Shown: positions 1 through 5,842, counted from the stretch's first letter. The stretch: DNA of 6,735 bases from Planctomycetota bacterium (GCA_003670825.1 QWQL01000042.1:1-6735), one strand, 5' to 3'. Notes: a model not told the origin generated them from the letters alone. Translations and numbers: made by a program.

Positions 1-87
1 CAGCCGTTTCGATATGGTGAGGGGTTCGGCAGCCGAGTGCACAGCACGTCCCTGCGTCGAGCCTCAGATTTTTGGGAGCAGATATGA
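1..87 (+). other. Possible 3' end of an upstream CDS (28 codons)
   Basis: The frame starting at base 1 is open for 28 codons and stops with TGA at 85-87, overlapping the ATG at 84 of the next gene as ATGA. The same stop/start overlap occurs at two other joints of this gene run, which is the only argument that this is a gene tail. The peptide (ending in DFWEQI) is not recognised, and other frames are also open over this short stretch. If it is not coding, these bases are the leader of the jelly-roll gene; no convincing promoter was seen in them. Confidence 0.2.
74..78 (+). promoter_or_regulatory. Ribosome binding site deciding the ATG at 84
   Basis: GGGAG lies 5 bases before the ATG at 84. 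A TTG at 72 is in the same frame but would place this purine run inside the coding region, so the ATG at 84 is preferred. The protein from 84 begins directly with a normal signal peptide. Confidence 0.55.
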
Positions 88-848
88 ACCGCCCGATGGT
101 TTCCCCTGTGCGGGCCGTCGTGATTGCAGCAGGTCTGCTCGGCTTCCTGGGGGCGTCGACAGACGCCCATGCCCAGCCGGCCGGCCGGCTCCGCAAGCCG
201 GCGCTGACCGACACTATCAGGGCCAACATCTACGCCGACAACTGGTTCAGTCTCTCCATTAACGGCGAAGTGGTGGCTGTCGACTCGATCACTTTTCTGC
301 CGCATAACGTGGTCTCGGTCGACATCCTGCCGTCCTACCCGATGACCATCGCCGTCATGGCAAAGGACAACGCGGATCCAAAGACTGGCATGGAATACGC
401 CAACACGAATATCGGCGACGGCGGATTTATCCTGAAGTTTGCGGACGGCACCGTCACCGACGGCTCCTGGAAGGCCAAGTGTTTCTCGCGTGGGCCGATC
501 GATGGCGACACCCGCAACCCGCGGGTGGAAAACATCCCAATCCCGGACAACTGGCAGGCCGTCGAGTTCGACGACAGCACATGGAAGAAGTCACGGGAAT
601 ACAGCGAACAGGAAATCGATCCCAAGCAGCCCTATTACGATGCCGACTTCAGAGGGGCGAAGTTCATCTGGACTGATGACCTGTTGCTCGACAACACGGT
701 GATCTTCCGCCGCACGGTGGCCCGTCCGCCAGACGGCCGGCAACGGACCGACTTCTCAAACCTTACCAACACGGTTCCCGACGGCCCACCAAAACCGGGC
801 GGCAATCGCCCGCCAGGAAATCGTCCTCCCGGAGGCAAGCCCCAATGA
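84..848 (+). CDS. Secreted galactose-binding-like (jelly-roll) protein of unknown function
   Basis: This 254-aa protein has a signal peptide (hydrophobic core about residues 10-24, likely cleavage after AHA at 28-30), so it is exported. Residues about 46-213 form one compact, beta-rich domain. Its start (ANIYADNWFSLSINGE, 47-62) and end (FIWTDDLLLDNTVIFRRTV, 194-212) read like the first and last strands of galactose-binding-like or PA14-like carbohydrate modules: a lumenal NGE hairpin, an aromatic-rich WxAVEFDDSTW segment at 157-167 and a closing xFRRTV strand. I recall similar proteins beside YHYH-domain genes in planctomycetes, but could not search. No catalytic signature is visible. The tail (about 231-254) is Pro/Gly/Arg-rich with RPPG units, resembling the linker of the YHYH protein downstream. 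The stop overlaps the sulfatase start as ATGA. Ligand unknown; binding of a glycan or a partner protein is inference from the fold. Confidence 0.85.
   Translation: MNRPMVSPVRAVVIAAGLLGFLGASTDAHAQPAGRLRKPALTDTIRANIYADNWFSLSINGEVVAVDSITFLPHNVVSVDILPSYPMTIAVMAKDNADPKTGMEYANTNIGDGGFILKFADGTVTDGSWKAKCFSRGPIDGDTRNPRVENIPIPDNWQAVEFDDSTWKKSREYSEQEIDPKQPYYDADFRGAKFIWTDDLLLDNTVIFRRTVARPPDGRQRTDFSNLTNTVPDGPPKPGGNRPPGNRPPGGKPQ
825..835 (+). promoter_or_regulatory. Strong Shine-Dalgarno of the sulfatase within a small hairpin
   Basis: GGAGG at 831-835 is 9 bases before the ATG at 845, an almost ideal ribosome binding site lying inside the end of the upstream gene. CCTC at 825-828 can pair with GAGG at 832-835 across a 3-base loop, which would partly hide the site until ribosomes finishing the upstream gene open it. 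The site is seen; the coupling role is inferred. Confidence 0.5.
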
Positions 849-2278
849 CGACGCGGCACGGTTTCTCGCCATGCCTGCCACGGTGGCTCGTAGTCGCGGC
901 ACTGCTCGCCAGCAGCGGCAGTTCATTCGCGGAGGCGGCCGACCGGCAGCCGCCGCCAAACATCGTCTTCATGCTTGCCGATGACCAGGGGTGGAACGGG
1001 CTCTCCGTGGCGATGGCCCCTGACGTGCCCGGATCACGGGGTGAGTTCTTTCAGACGCCGAACCTCGTGCGGCTCGCCGCGCAGGGGATGCGTTTTTCAA
1101 ACGCCTACGCCCCAGCGCCTGTCTGCTCTCCCACCCGCATCAGTATCCAGACGGGAAAAAGCCCAGCCCAGCTTCATTGGACCAAGGCCGCGCCGGCCGA
1201 GCGGGGCCATCGGCTGCTGGAGCCACGGCTGATCAAGGACATTGCTGAGGATCAGACGACCGTCGGCGAACTCCTCCGGCAGGCCGGTTATGCAACGGCT
1301 CACTATGGCAAGTGGCACATCGGAGGCGGCGGGCCGGGAAAGCACGGCTACGACGAGCACGATGGCAACACCGGCAACGAACAGGCGCTTCAATTCACCG
1401 ATCCAAATCCGGTTGATATTTTCGGCATGGCCGCTCGTGCCGAGGCCTTCATGCAGAAAAGCGCACGGTCGGGAAAGCCCTTCTTTATCCAGCTCTCCTG
1501 GAACGCGTTGCACGCCCCCGAAAACGCCTTGCATGCCACGATGGCCAAGTATGAAAAGCTGGATCGTGGCGGAAATGACCGGGGCAAGCGGGCTGCGACG
1601 GCGGCGATCACGGAGGACCTCGACACGGGCGTCGGCAGGGTGATGGCAGCAATCGACCGACTGGGGCTCACGGCGAACACGTACGTGATCTATACGTCGG
1701 ACAATGGCGCCGGTGGTGGTGGTGGGAAGCGCGGAGGATTGAGCGGCGGCAAGGGATCCGTCTGGGAAGGGGGCATTCGCGTGCCGCTGATCATCCGCGG
1801 CCCCGGCATCGCTGCCGACTCATGGTGCCATCTGCCTGTCGTGGGCTACGACCTCCTCCCGACCTTGTGTGAGTGGGCCGGTATTCCGGCGACCTCGATT
1901 CCGAAGGGGATCGAGGGAGGCAGCATCGCGTCGCTGCTCACCCACGAAGGCAGTGGCCTTGTGCAGCGGCCTCGGGACGAACTGGTCTTCCACTTCCCCC
2001 ACTACCAGAGCGACGACGGGCCCCACTCGGCGATCCGGATCGGGCCGCTGAAGCTCATCCGATTCTACGAGGACGATCGCGTGGTTCTGTTCGATCTCTC
2101 CAAGGACATTGGCGAACGAAACGATCTCGCCCAGCGACTACCGGCCGAGGCAAAGCGGATGCGAGAGTGTCTCGAGAACTACCTGGCCGAGGTTGCTGCC
2201 CAGATGCCAATGCCCAATCCAGATTTTGACCCGGCGACACCACATCAGACGCGTCAAAAGGGGAACAAAAAAACATGA
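845..2278 (+). CDS. Secreted type I sulfatase (formylglycine-dependent)
   Basis: This 477-aa enzyme hydrolyses a sulfate ester, probably on a polysaccharide or its fragments, in the periplasm or outside the cell. The signal peptide spans about residues 1-32. PPNIVFMLADDQGW (37-50) carries the paired metal-binding Asp46-Asp47. CSPTR at 94-98 is the C-x-[ST]-P/C-x-P-[ST]-R type sulfatase signature, in which Cys94 is converted to formylglycine. GKWH is at 155-158 and ALHAP with His223 at 221-225. SDNG (285-288) supplies further metal ligands, and Lys303 in the GGKGSVWEGG segment fits the sulfate-binding lysine. The C-terminal subdomain ends with the usual KLI...LFDL...GERNDLA pattern (about 403-429). 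Length and order match complete arylsulfatase-like members, with all key residues present. It needs a formylglycine-generating enzyme, not encoded in this window. The start overlaps the previous stop (ATGA) behind a strong GGAGG. Substrate and S1 subfamily cannot be told by eye. Confidence 0.95.
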   Translation: MTTRHGFSPCLPRWLVVAALLASSGSSFAEAADRQPPPNIVFMLADDQGWNGLSVAMAPDVPGSRGEFFQTPNLVRLAAQGMRFSNAYAPAPVCSPTRISIQTGKSPAQLHWTKAAPAERGHRLLEPRLIKDIAEDQTTVGELLRQAGYATAHYGKWHIGGGGPGKHGYDEHDGNTGNEQALQFTDPNPVDIFGMAARAEAFMQKSARSGKPFFIQLSWNALHAPENALHATMAKYEKLDRGGNDRGKRAATAAITEDLDTGVGRVMAAIDRLGLTANTYVIYTSDNGAGGGGGKRGGLSGGKGSVWEGGIRVPLIIRGPGIAADSWCHLPVVGYDLLPTLCEWAGIPATSIPKGIEGGSIASLLTHEGSGLVQRPRDELVFHFPHYQSDDGPHSAIRIGPLKLIRFYEDDRVVLFDLSKDIGERNDLAQRLPAEAKRMRECLENYLAEVAAQMPMPNPDFDPATPHQTRQKGNKKT

Positions 2279-2298
2279 AACGGACGAGAAAAACTTGA
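2275..2298 (+). other. Seven-codon minicistron bridging sulfatase and YHYH gene
   Basis: An ATG at 2275 overlaps the sulfatase stop (ATGA) and encodes MKRTRKT, then stops with TGA at 2296-2298, which itself overlaps the ATG at 2298 of the YHYH gene (TGATG). Either ribosomes step across by reinitiation, or the true start is 2275 and one base is missing in the A run at 2288-2292: one extra A would give a continuous basic signal-peptide start (MKRTRKNLMYARDRS). GGGG at 2260-2263 is a poorly spaced candidate ribosome site. The geometry is seen; its meaning is undecided. Confidence 0.4.
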
Positions 2299-4040
2299 TG
2301 TACGCCCGCGACCGGAGCCTATTTGCGTTTGCCTGTCTGCTGCTGACGACACTCGCATCGGGCATCGCCACGGCTCACCCATGGCATCGCCACCGCGATG
2401 GCGAGCACAGCCGCCACGATCATGCCGATGCCATCGCCGAGGGCGCGTCGCAGCCATCGCCCCCCACGGAGCCGCGGTTCCTGCTCACAGCCGCTGCCCA
2501 GCCCGAGTGGCCGGCCGACGCTGACATCGCCAGGGCCTTTGAGCCGTTCGTCGAACTGAAGGCGATCTCGTGCCGCAGCGATGACCGTTATTTCTTCGTC
2601 GAAAGCAACGGCATCCCAGACCACCCGCTGATGGTGGGAATCCGGGCCTGGCAGCAGCAGGTGCCGCTGCCCCAGAAATATGTCGGCGACAACGCCTGGC
2701 GGATTCCCTTAGAGCCCGTGCCGGCGTCGAACCCTGCCAGCACGAAAAACGGGTTTCTACGTGGCGCGATCGCGCTGGCCGTCAACGGCGTGCCGATCTT
2801 CAATCCGCTCAACAACCGCGGCGAGGATGCCTTTCTGATCGGCGAGCTTGACGACTACGGCGGCCACTGCGGCAGGGCCGACGACTACCACTACCACATC
2901 GCGCCGGTGCATCTCGAGAAGCAGGTGGGCAAAGGGATGCCGATCGCCTATGCGCTCGACGGCTATCCAATCTATGGCTACACGGAGCCCGACGGATCCA
3001 AAGTCACCGGCCTCGACTGGTTGAATGGCCACGAGGACGCCGACGGCCACTATCACTACCACGCCACGAAGGCCTATCCGTATTTGAATGGCGGCTTCCA
3101 CGGTGAGGTGACGGAACGGGATGGCCAGGTTGATCCGCAGCCGCGGGCTGAGCCCGTGCGACCGTCGCTTCAGCCGCTTCGCGGCGCGACCATCGTCGGC
3201 TTTACGTCACCCACACCCACCAGCCGTCGGCTCACCTACGAGGTTGGCGACCGCCAGGGTTTTGTCGACTACAAGCTGGGCGGCGACGGCACGCTGGCGT
3301 TTGAATACACCGATCCGTCCGGCAAGAAGACCACGGAAACCTACACACCCCGCAGCCAGGGCCAAGGTGGCCGGGGCGGCCCCGGGCCTCGTGGCGAGGG
3401 CGGTCCACGCGGTGGAGGTGGCCCACGCAACTCGCCGAGGCGCGGTGATGGCCCACCTCGGCCTGGCGACGATCGACCACCGCCTCCGCCTGAGGGCCCC
3501 GACGATCGCCAACCACCGCCGTCCTCTTCCGGCAGGCGGGCCGCTGCGCGAGAGCGGGCCGGGGCCACGGCGTCGTCGGGTGCTGAAAGCCTCACCGTCA
3601 CGAGCCCCGCCATCGGCCCCGACGGCAATCTCCCGGTGGAGTTCACCTGCGACGGCGCCGGCGTGTCGCCGCCAGTGGAGTGGCAGGCCGGCCCTCCCGG
3701 CACGAAGTCCTACGCCCTCACGCTCTGGCACCAGGCACCTGATCAGTTGAAGTCGTACTGGGTCGTGTACGGCATTCCCGGAAAGAGCACGAACCTGTCA
3801 AAAAACTCGAGCAACGTCGGGACAACGGGCCTCAACGACAAGCAGCGAGCCGAGTATGACCCGATGTGCTCCAAGGGGCCCGGAGTAAAGACGTATCACA
3901 TCACCATCTACGCGTTGTCGGCTGAGCCGAATCTCCCGACACGCGAGGCCACGCGGGATGCACTGCTCGATGCGATCCGCGACATCACTCTTGCTGAGGG
4001 CACGCTGACCTACACCTATGAACGCGGCGCCCAGCGTTGA
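2298..4040 (+). CDS. Secreted YHYH-domain / PEBP-like fusion protein
   Basis: This 580-aa exported protein has no established function. The signal peptide is about residues 1-26 (cleavage after IATA), so the mature chain would begin with His and a His-rich stretch (27-42, HPWHRHRDGEHSRHDH). A YHYH domain follows (about 95-270), with DYHYH at 196-200 and GHYHYH at 250-255 plus the conserved ALDGYPIYGY at 219-228. A small beta-rich segment (about 296-351) precedes a Pro/Gly/Arg-rich linker (352-427). Residues about 430-575 form a PEBP-like domain of the YbhB/YbcL type: LTVTSPAIGPDGNLPVEFTCDG, then YWVVYGIP at 487-494, and SKGPGVKTYHITIYALS at 525-541. The His clusters suggest metal binding (inference). 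The ATG at 2298 is chosen because the signal peptide begins there; upstream codons in frame lie within the sulfatase gene. It lacks a good ribosome site, consistent with coupling. Domain identity is good; activity is unknown. Confidence 0.9.
   Translation: MYARDRSLFAFACLLLTTLASGIATAHPWHRHRDGEHSRHDHADAIAEGASQPSPPTEPRFLLTAAAQPEWPADADIARAFEPFVELKAISCRSDDRYFFVESNGIPDHPLMVGIRAWQQQVPLPQKYVGDNAWRIPLEPVPASNPASTKNGFLRGAIALAVNGVPIFNPLNNRGEDAFLIGELDDYGGHCGRADDYHYHIAPVHLEKQVGKGMPIAYALDGYPIYGYTEPDGSKVTGLDWLNGHEDADGHYHYHATKAYPYLNGGFHGEVTERDGQVDPQPRAEPVRPSLQPLRGATIVGFTSPTPTSRRLTYEVGDRQGFVDYKLGGDGTLAFEYTDPSGKKTTETYTPRSQGQGGRGGPGPRGEGGPRGGGGPRNSPRRGDGPPRPGDDRPPPPPEGPDDRQPPPSSSGRRAAARERAGATASSGAESLTVTSPAIGPDGNLPVEFTCDGAGVSPPVEWQAGPPGTKSYALTLWHQAPDQLKSYWVVYGIPGKSTNLSKNSSNVGTTGLNDKQRAEYDPMCSKGPGVKTYHITIYALSAEPNLPTREATRDALLDAIRDITLAEGTLTYTYERGAQR
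3351..3578 (+). repeat. Low-complexity Gly/Pro/Arg-rich linker coding repeat
   Basis: About 76 codons of the YHYH-PEBP gene are built from short G, P, R and D rich units (GRGGPGPRGEGGPRGG, then DDRPPPPPEG followed by PDDRQPPP). At the DNA level GACGATCG followed by CCACCGCC recurs with small changes near 3467-3484 and 3501-3521. It is probably a flexible interdomain linker grown by repeat slippage. Long open frames on the other strand here are by-products of the high GC content. Confidence 0.75.
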
Positions 4041-4252
4041 ACCGCACTGTCGCGAGGATCGCAGTGACTCTCGCGACCACGCTGATCGCCGCGTGCTGTC
4101 TTCATGCTTTGGTCGCCGTTGCGGCTGATCGGCCGCGGCCGCCTAACATCATCCTGATCCTGATAGACGACATGGGCTGGCGGGAAGTCGGCTTCATGGG
4201 CAACACCTTCGTAGAGACGCCGCAGCTCGAGGCACCAACGAAGTCACCATGA
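4037..4252 (+). pseudogene. N-terminal fragment of a second type I sulfatase
   Basis: The frame begins at a TTG whose last two bases are part of the stop of the YHYH gene (TTGA overlap) and runs 71 codons. Residues 1-30 form a good signal peptide (core ATLIAACCLHALVAVA, ending AVAA). PRPPNIILILIDDMGWREVGFMGNTFVETPQLE (33-65) is the classic sulfatase start, with the metal-binding Asp pair in LIDDMGW. The text then departs from the family: the expected continuation after ETPxL (DRLA..G..F and the formylglycine motif) is absent, and the frame ends after six unrelated residues. Full-length members have roughly 450-500 residues, so over 80 percent is missing, including the catalytic cysteine. No further sulfatase sequence is visible in any frame before 4431. 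It differs from the intact sulfatase upstream (LIDDMGW versus LADDQGW), so it is not a recent duplicate. Most likely a deletion remnant; an assembly join error is possible. Confidence 0.8.
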
Positions 4253-4404
4253 TGCCGGACGAGGAGAGACTCTGCGCCGACGATAAGAAAACCGCCACTC
4301 AAAGGGGGAAACGCAGGTGTTCCGAGAACCGTTTGTGGGGCACAGCAGTCGGCAGCACGTGGCTCACGGGTCGCTCATCAGCTCGGCTATGCTGGCGGAA
4401 GTGA
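4249..4404 (+). other. Doubtful 51-codon open frame
   Basis: The frame from the ATG at 4249 overlaps the stop of the sulfatase fragment as ATGA and runs to a TGA at 4402-4404. The product would be small and basic with three cysteines (residues 9, 24, 48), beginning MMPDEERLCADDKK. By my count about 71 percent of codons end in G or C, which is possible for a gene here but not decisive. There is no ribosome binding site and no recognisable domain, and the frame is also open upstream of the ATG, so it could be part of a broken gene or chance. Confidence 0.15.
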
Positions 4405-4430
4405 CAGTGGCCGGGCCATCCCTTGGTTGG
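4253..4430. other. Gap between convergent genes
   Basis: These 178 bases separate the sulfatase fragment (+) from the end of the FG-GAP gene (-). They contain no recognised domain in any frame, no clear intrinsic terminator for either direction and no obvious insertion-sequence end. A weak 4-bp hairpin (TGGC/GCCA, 4408-4418) lies 12 bases past the FG-GAP stop. The composition around 4280-4312 is more A-rich than the neighbours. The deletion junction of the broken sulfatase should lie at or just left of this gap, near 4230. Confidence 0.6.
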
Positions 4431-5648
4431 TCACGGCGCTGCCGGGTTCTCGAACCAATACAGCCCTGACTTTCCAGGGGCCACGATGTCGACGTCGCCG
4501 TCGGCATCCATGTCGTAGACCGCCATCTGCAATCCGGTGCCGGCGGAGCCGGGCCGGAAATCCTTGAAGGCATCCCGCTGTTCCGGGTTGAGCGGCGCTG
4601 CGGGGGCTGGATCACCGAGATACACCACGCTCTTCGACCAGGTCGACGTGCCGCGGTTGTACTTGTAGAGAAACAGACAGGGCTCCGCGGTGGCGCCGGG
4701 CTCGCTGGCATGCGCGTAGATCCGTTTTCCCGTGACGAACTCAAGTGCGCCGTCCCGATCGAAGTCTGCGAGAGCCAGGACATGCACCTGTGAAAAGCTC
4801 GTATCGATATCCTCCCTCGTCCACGTGCGTGTGCCGTCTGCGTCGGTCGACTGCCTGAGCCAGTACAGGCCAAACTCGTGCCCCATTCCCCAGGCGATAT
4901 CGGTGTCGCCATCCCCGTCGAAGTCATGGCCGATGATCTCGATGCTGGCGGCTCCGAGTTGAAACTCCGGATGGAATACCCATTCGCCCGTTCGCTCGGC
5001 AGGCTGTTCGTACCAGCCCGTCGGAGCGATCAGATCGATTCTTCCATCGCCATTGATATCGCCATGGCCGCTCCCATGGCCGGCGCCTTGGGTGCCGAGC
5101 GATCGCTTGGTCCATGCCACGGCCGGGGATTTCGACGTGAGTTCATAGAAGACAACCTTGTCGCCCACGTTGGGGATGAAGACGGGCGTCTTGTCGCCAT
5201 AGAGATCGAGGAGATAGCCCGTCTCCATGGAGCCGGGCAGGTCGATCGTGTGTTCGGTCCATGGCGTCGTGGGGTCCGCCGGCTGCTCCACCCAGGCGAC
5301 TGTTTTGCTGAAGTACGCGCACGTGACGATGTCGACTTTTCCGTCTCCATTGACGTCGAGCGGCGCATCGGCGAAATCCTCGTGGTACTGCGGATTCGTT
5401 CCCGGGGAAACATTCCGCACCTTGTGCTGCGTCCACGTGGGAGCGGCATACCAGGAGTCTCCGCAAAACACGTCTGGCTTGCCGTCGCGATTCACATCGG
5501 CGACGCCCACCGCCTCGAATGGCGATCGGTGGTTGATGGTGTGCTTCTTCCACTGGGTTACTTCATCCGCACCAAGGAGCGGTGCTGCGGAGTGAACGAC
5601 TGAGATCGCGACGGCGACGACGAGCACAGAGGATCGAAGGTGCGGCAT
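4431..5648 (-). CDS. Secreted FG-GAP/VCBS repeat beta-propeller protein
   Basis: This 405-aa protein has a signal peptide (about residues 1-27, core SSVLVVAVAISVV, likely cleavage near LLGA). The rest is an FG-GAP/VCBS propeller resembling the integrin alpha head. Calcium-loop motifs of the DxDxDGxxD type occur at 51-59 (DVNRDGKPD), 98-106 (DVNGDGKVD), 197-205 (DINGDGRID), 242-250 (DFDGDGDTD), 295-303 (DFDRDGALE) and 379-387 (DMDADGDVD). A further unit at about 146-160 (LLDLYGDKTPVFIPN) has the strand pattern without the full Asp ladder, giving seven blades. W-x-x-H-T-I and W-x-EQP segments recur between blades. Such proteins are abundant in planctomycetes and are thought to bind ligands or hold the fold with calcium; no enzyme motif is seen. 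The ATG at 5648 is chosen because it starts the signal peptide and has GGAG 8 bases upstream; the frame stays open further upstream but is not gene-like. It converges on the sulfatase fragment. Confidence 0.9.
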   Translation of the reverse strand: MPHLRSSVLVVAVAISVVHSAAPLLGADEVTQWKKHTINHRSPFEAVGVADVNRDGKPDVFCGDSWYAAPTWTQHKVRNVSPGTNPQYHEDFADAPLDVNGDGKVDIVTCAYFSKTVAWVEQPADPTTPWTEHTIDLPGSMETGYLLDLYGDKTPVFIPNVGDKVVFYELTSKSPAVAWTKRSLGTQGAGHGSGHGDINGDGRIDLIAPTGWYEQPAERTGEWVFHPEFQLGAASIEIIGHDFDGDGDTDIAWGMGHEFGLYWLRQSTDADGTRTWTREDIDTSFSQVHVLALADFDRDGALEFVTGKRIYAHASEPGATAEPCLFLYKYNRGTSTWSKSVVYLGDPAPAAPLNPEQRDAFKDFRPGSAGTGLQMAVYDMDADGDVDIVAPGKSGLYWFENPAAP

Positions 5649-5656
5649 AGTCTCGT

Positions 5657-5660
5657 CTCC
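5657..5660 (-). promoter_or_regulatory. Ribosome binding site of the FG-GAP gene
   Basis: On the - strand GGAG sits 8 bases before the ATG at 5648. It fixes the start, since the reading frame is open for another 103 codons upstream and could mislead a gene caller. Confidence 0.6.
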
Positions 5661-5684
5661 GGAGCGGCGATGGTTCGAGGCGAA

Positions 5685-5714
5685 GGGCTCGGTTTCCGAG
5701 TGTAGCGTGAGCCC
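5685..5714 (-). promoter_or_regulatory. Two mutually exclusive hairpins in the FG-GAP leader
   Basis: CTCGG (5688-5692) and CCGAG (5696-5700) form a 5-bp stem with a TTT loop on the + strand (AAA on the - strand). Alternatively GGGCTC (5685-5690) pairs with GAGCCC (5709-5714) over 18 bases. Both use the same bases, so only one can form at a time. They lie 37-66 bases upstream of the FG-GAP start. A regulatory role is speculative; GC-rich DNA often gives such stems. Confidence 0.2.
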
Positions 5715-5813
5715 AAGCTCCGCCCGCGTCAATGACTGCTCGGTGGGGCCAGTCGCTGGGGCGGGAGGGCGTTCACGATGCAACGACTCCCGATTCGGTG
5801 GTCGTGTGGCGAC

Positions 5814-5842
5814 GCCGGGAGAACGGTGGCGGTTCGCCCGGC
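5814..5842 (-). terminator. GC-rich hairpin directly after the oxidoreductase gene
   Basis: GCCGGG (5814-5819) pairs with CCCGGC (5837-5842), and inside it GAAC (5821-5824) pairs with GTTC (5832-5835), with one A/G mismatch between the two stems and a 7-base loop. The hairpin begins at the last base of the stop codon of the oxidoreductase. No T run follows on the - strand, so it is a non-classical terminator or a 3'-end stabiliser rather than a textbook intrinsic terminator. Confidence 0.4.

Noticed and set aside
72..83. TTG at 72 as start of the jelly-roll gene
   Set aside because: The GGGAG ribosome site at 74-78 fits the ATG at 84, and the four extra residues add nothing to the signal peptide.
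3207..3731. Long open frames on the - strand opposite the linker of the YHYH gene
   Set aside because: They are Arg/Gly/Pro-rich translations of the GC-rich repeat, have no start signal or domain, and overlap a well-supported gene.
4407..4419. Small hairpin TGGC/GCCA past the FG-GAP stop as a terminator
   Set aside because: It has only 4 pairs plus a wobble and no T run in either direction; too weak to call.
4323..4452. 8-bp inverted repeat (CGAGAACC at 4323-4330, GGTTCTCG at 4445-4452), possible mobile element ends
   Set aside because: It is short, with one copy inside the FG-GAP coding region and no transposase or target duplication between them; chance is likely.
4878..5603. 241-codon open frame on the + strand opposite the FG-GAP gene
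   Set aside because: Its Asp/Ile-rich repeats are the antisense image of the calcium-loop codons of the propeller.
5699..5732. Sigma-70-like promoter for the FG-GAP gene on the - strand (TTGACG and TACACT)
   Set aside because: The two boxes are 22 bases apart, too far for a standard promoter, and the second matches the consensus at only four of six positions.
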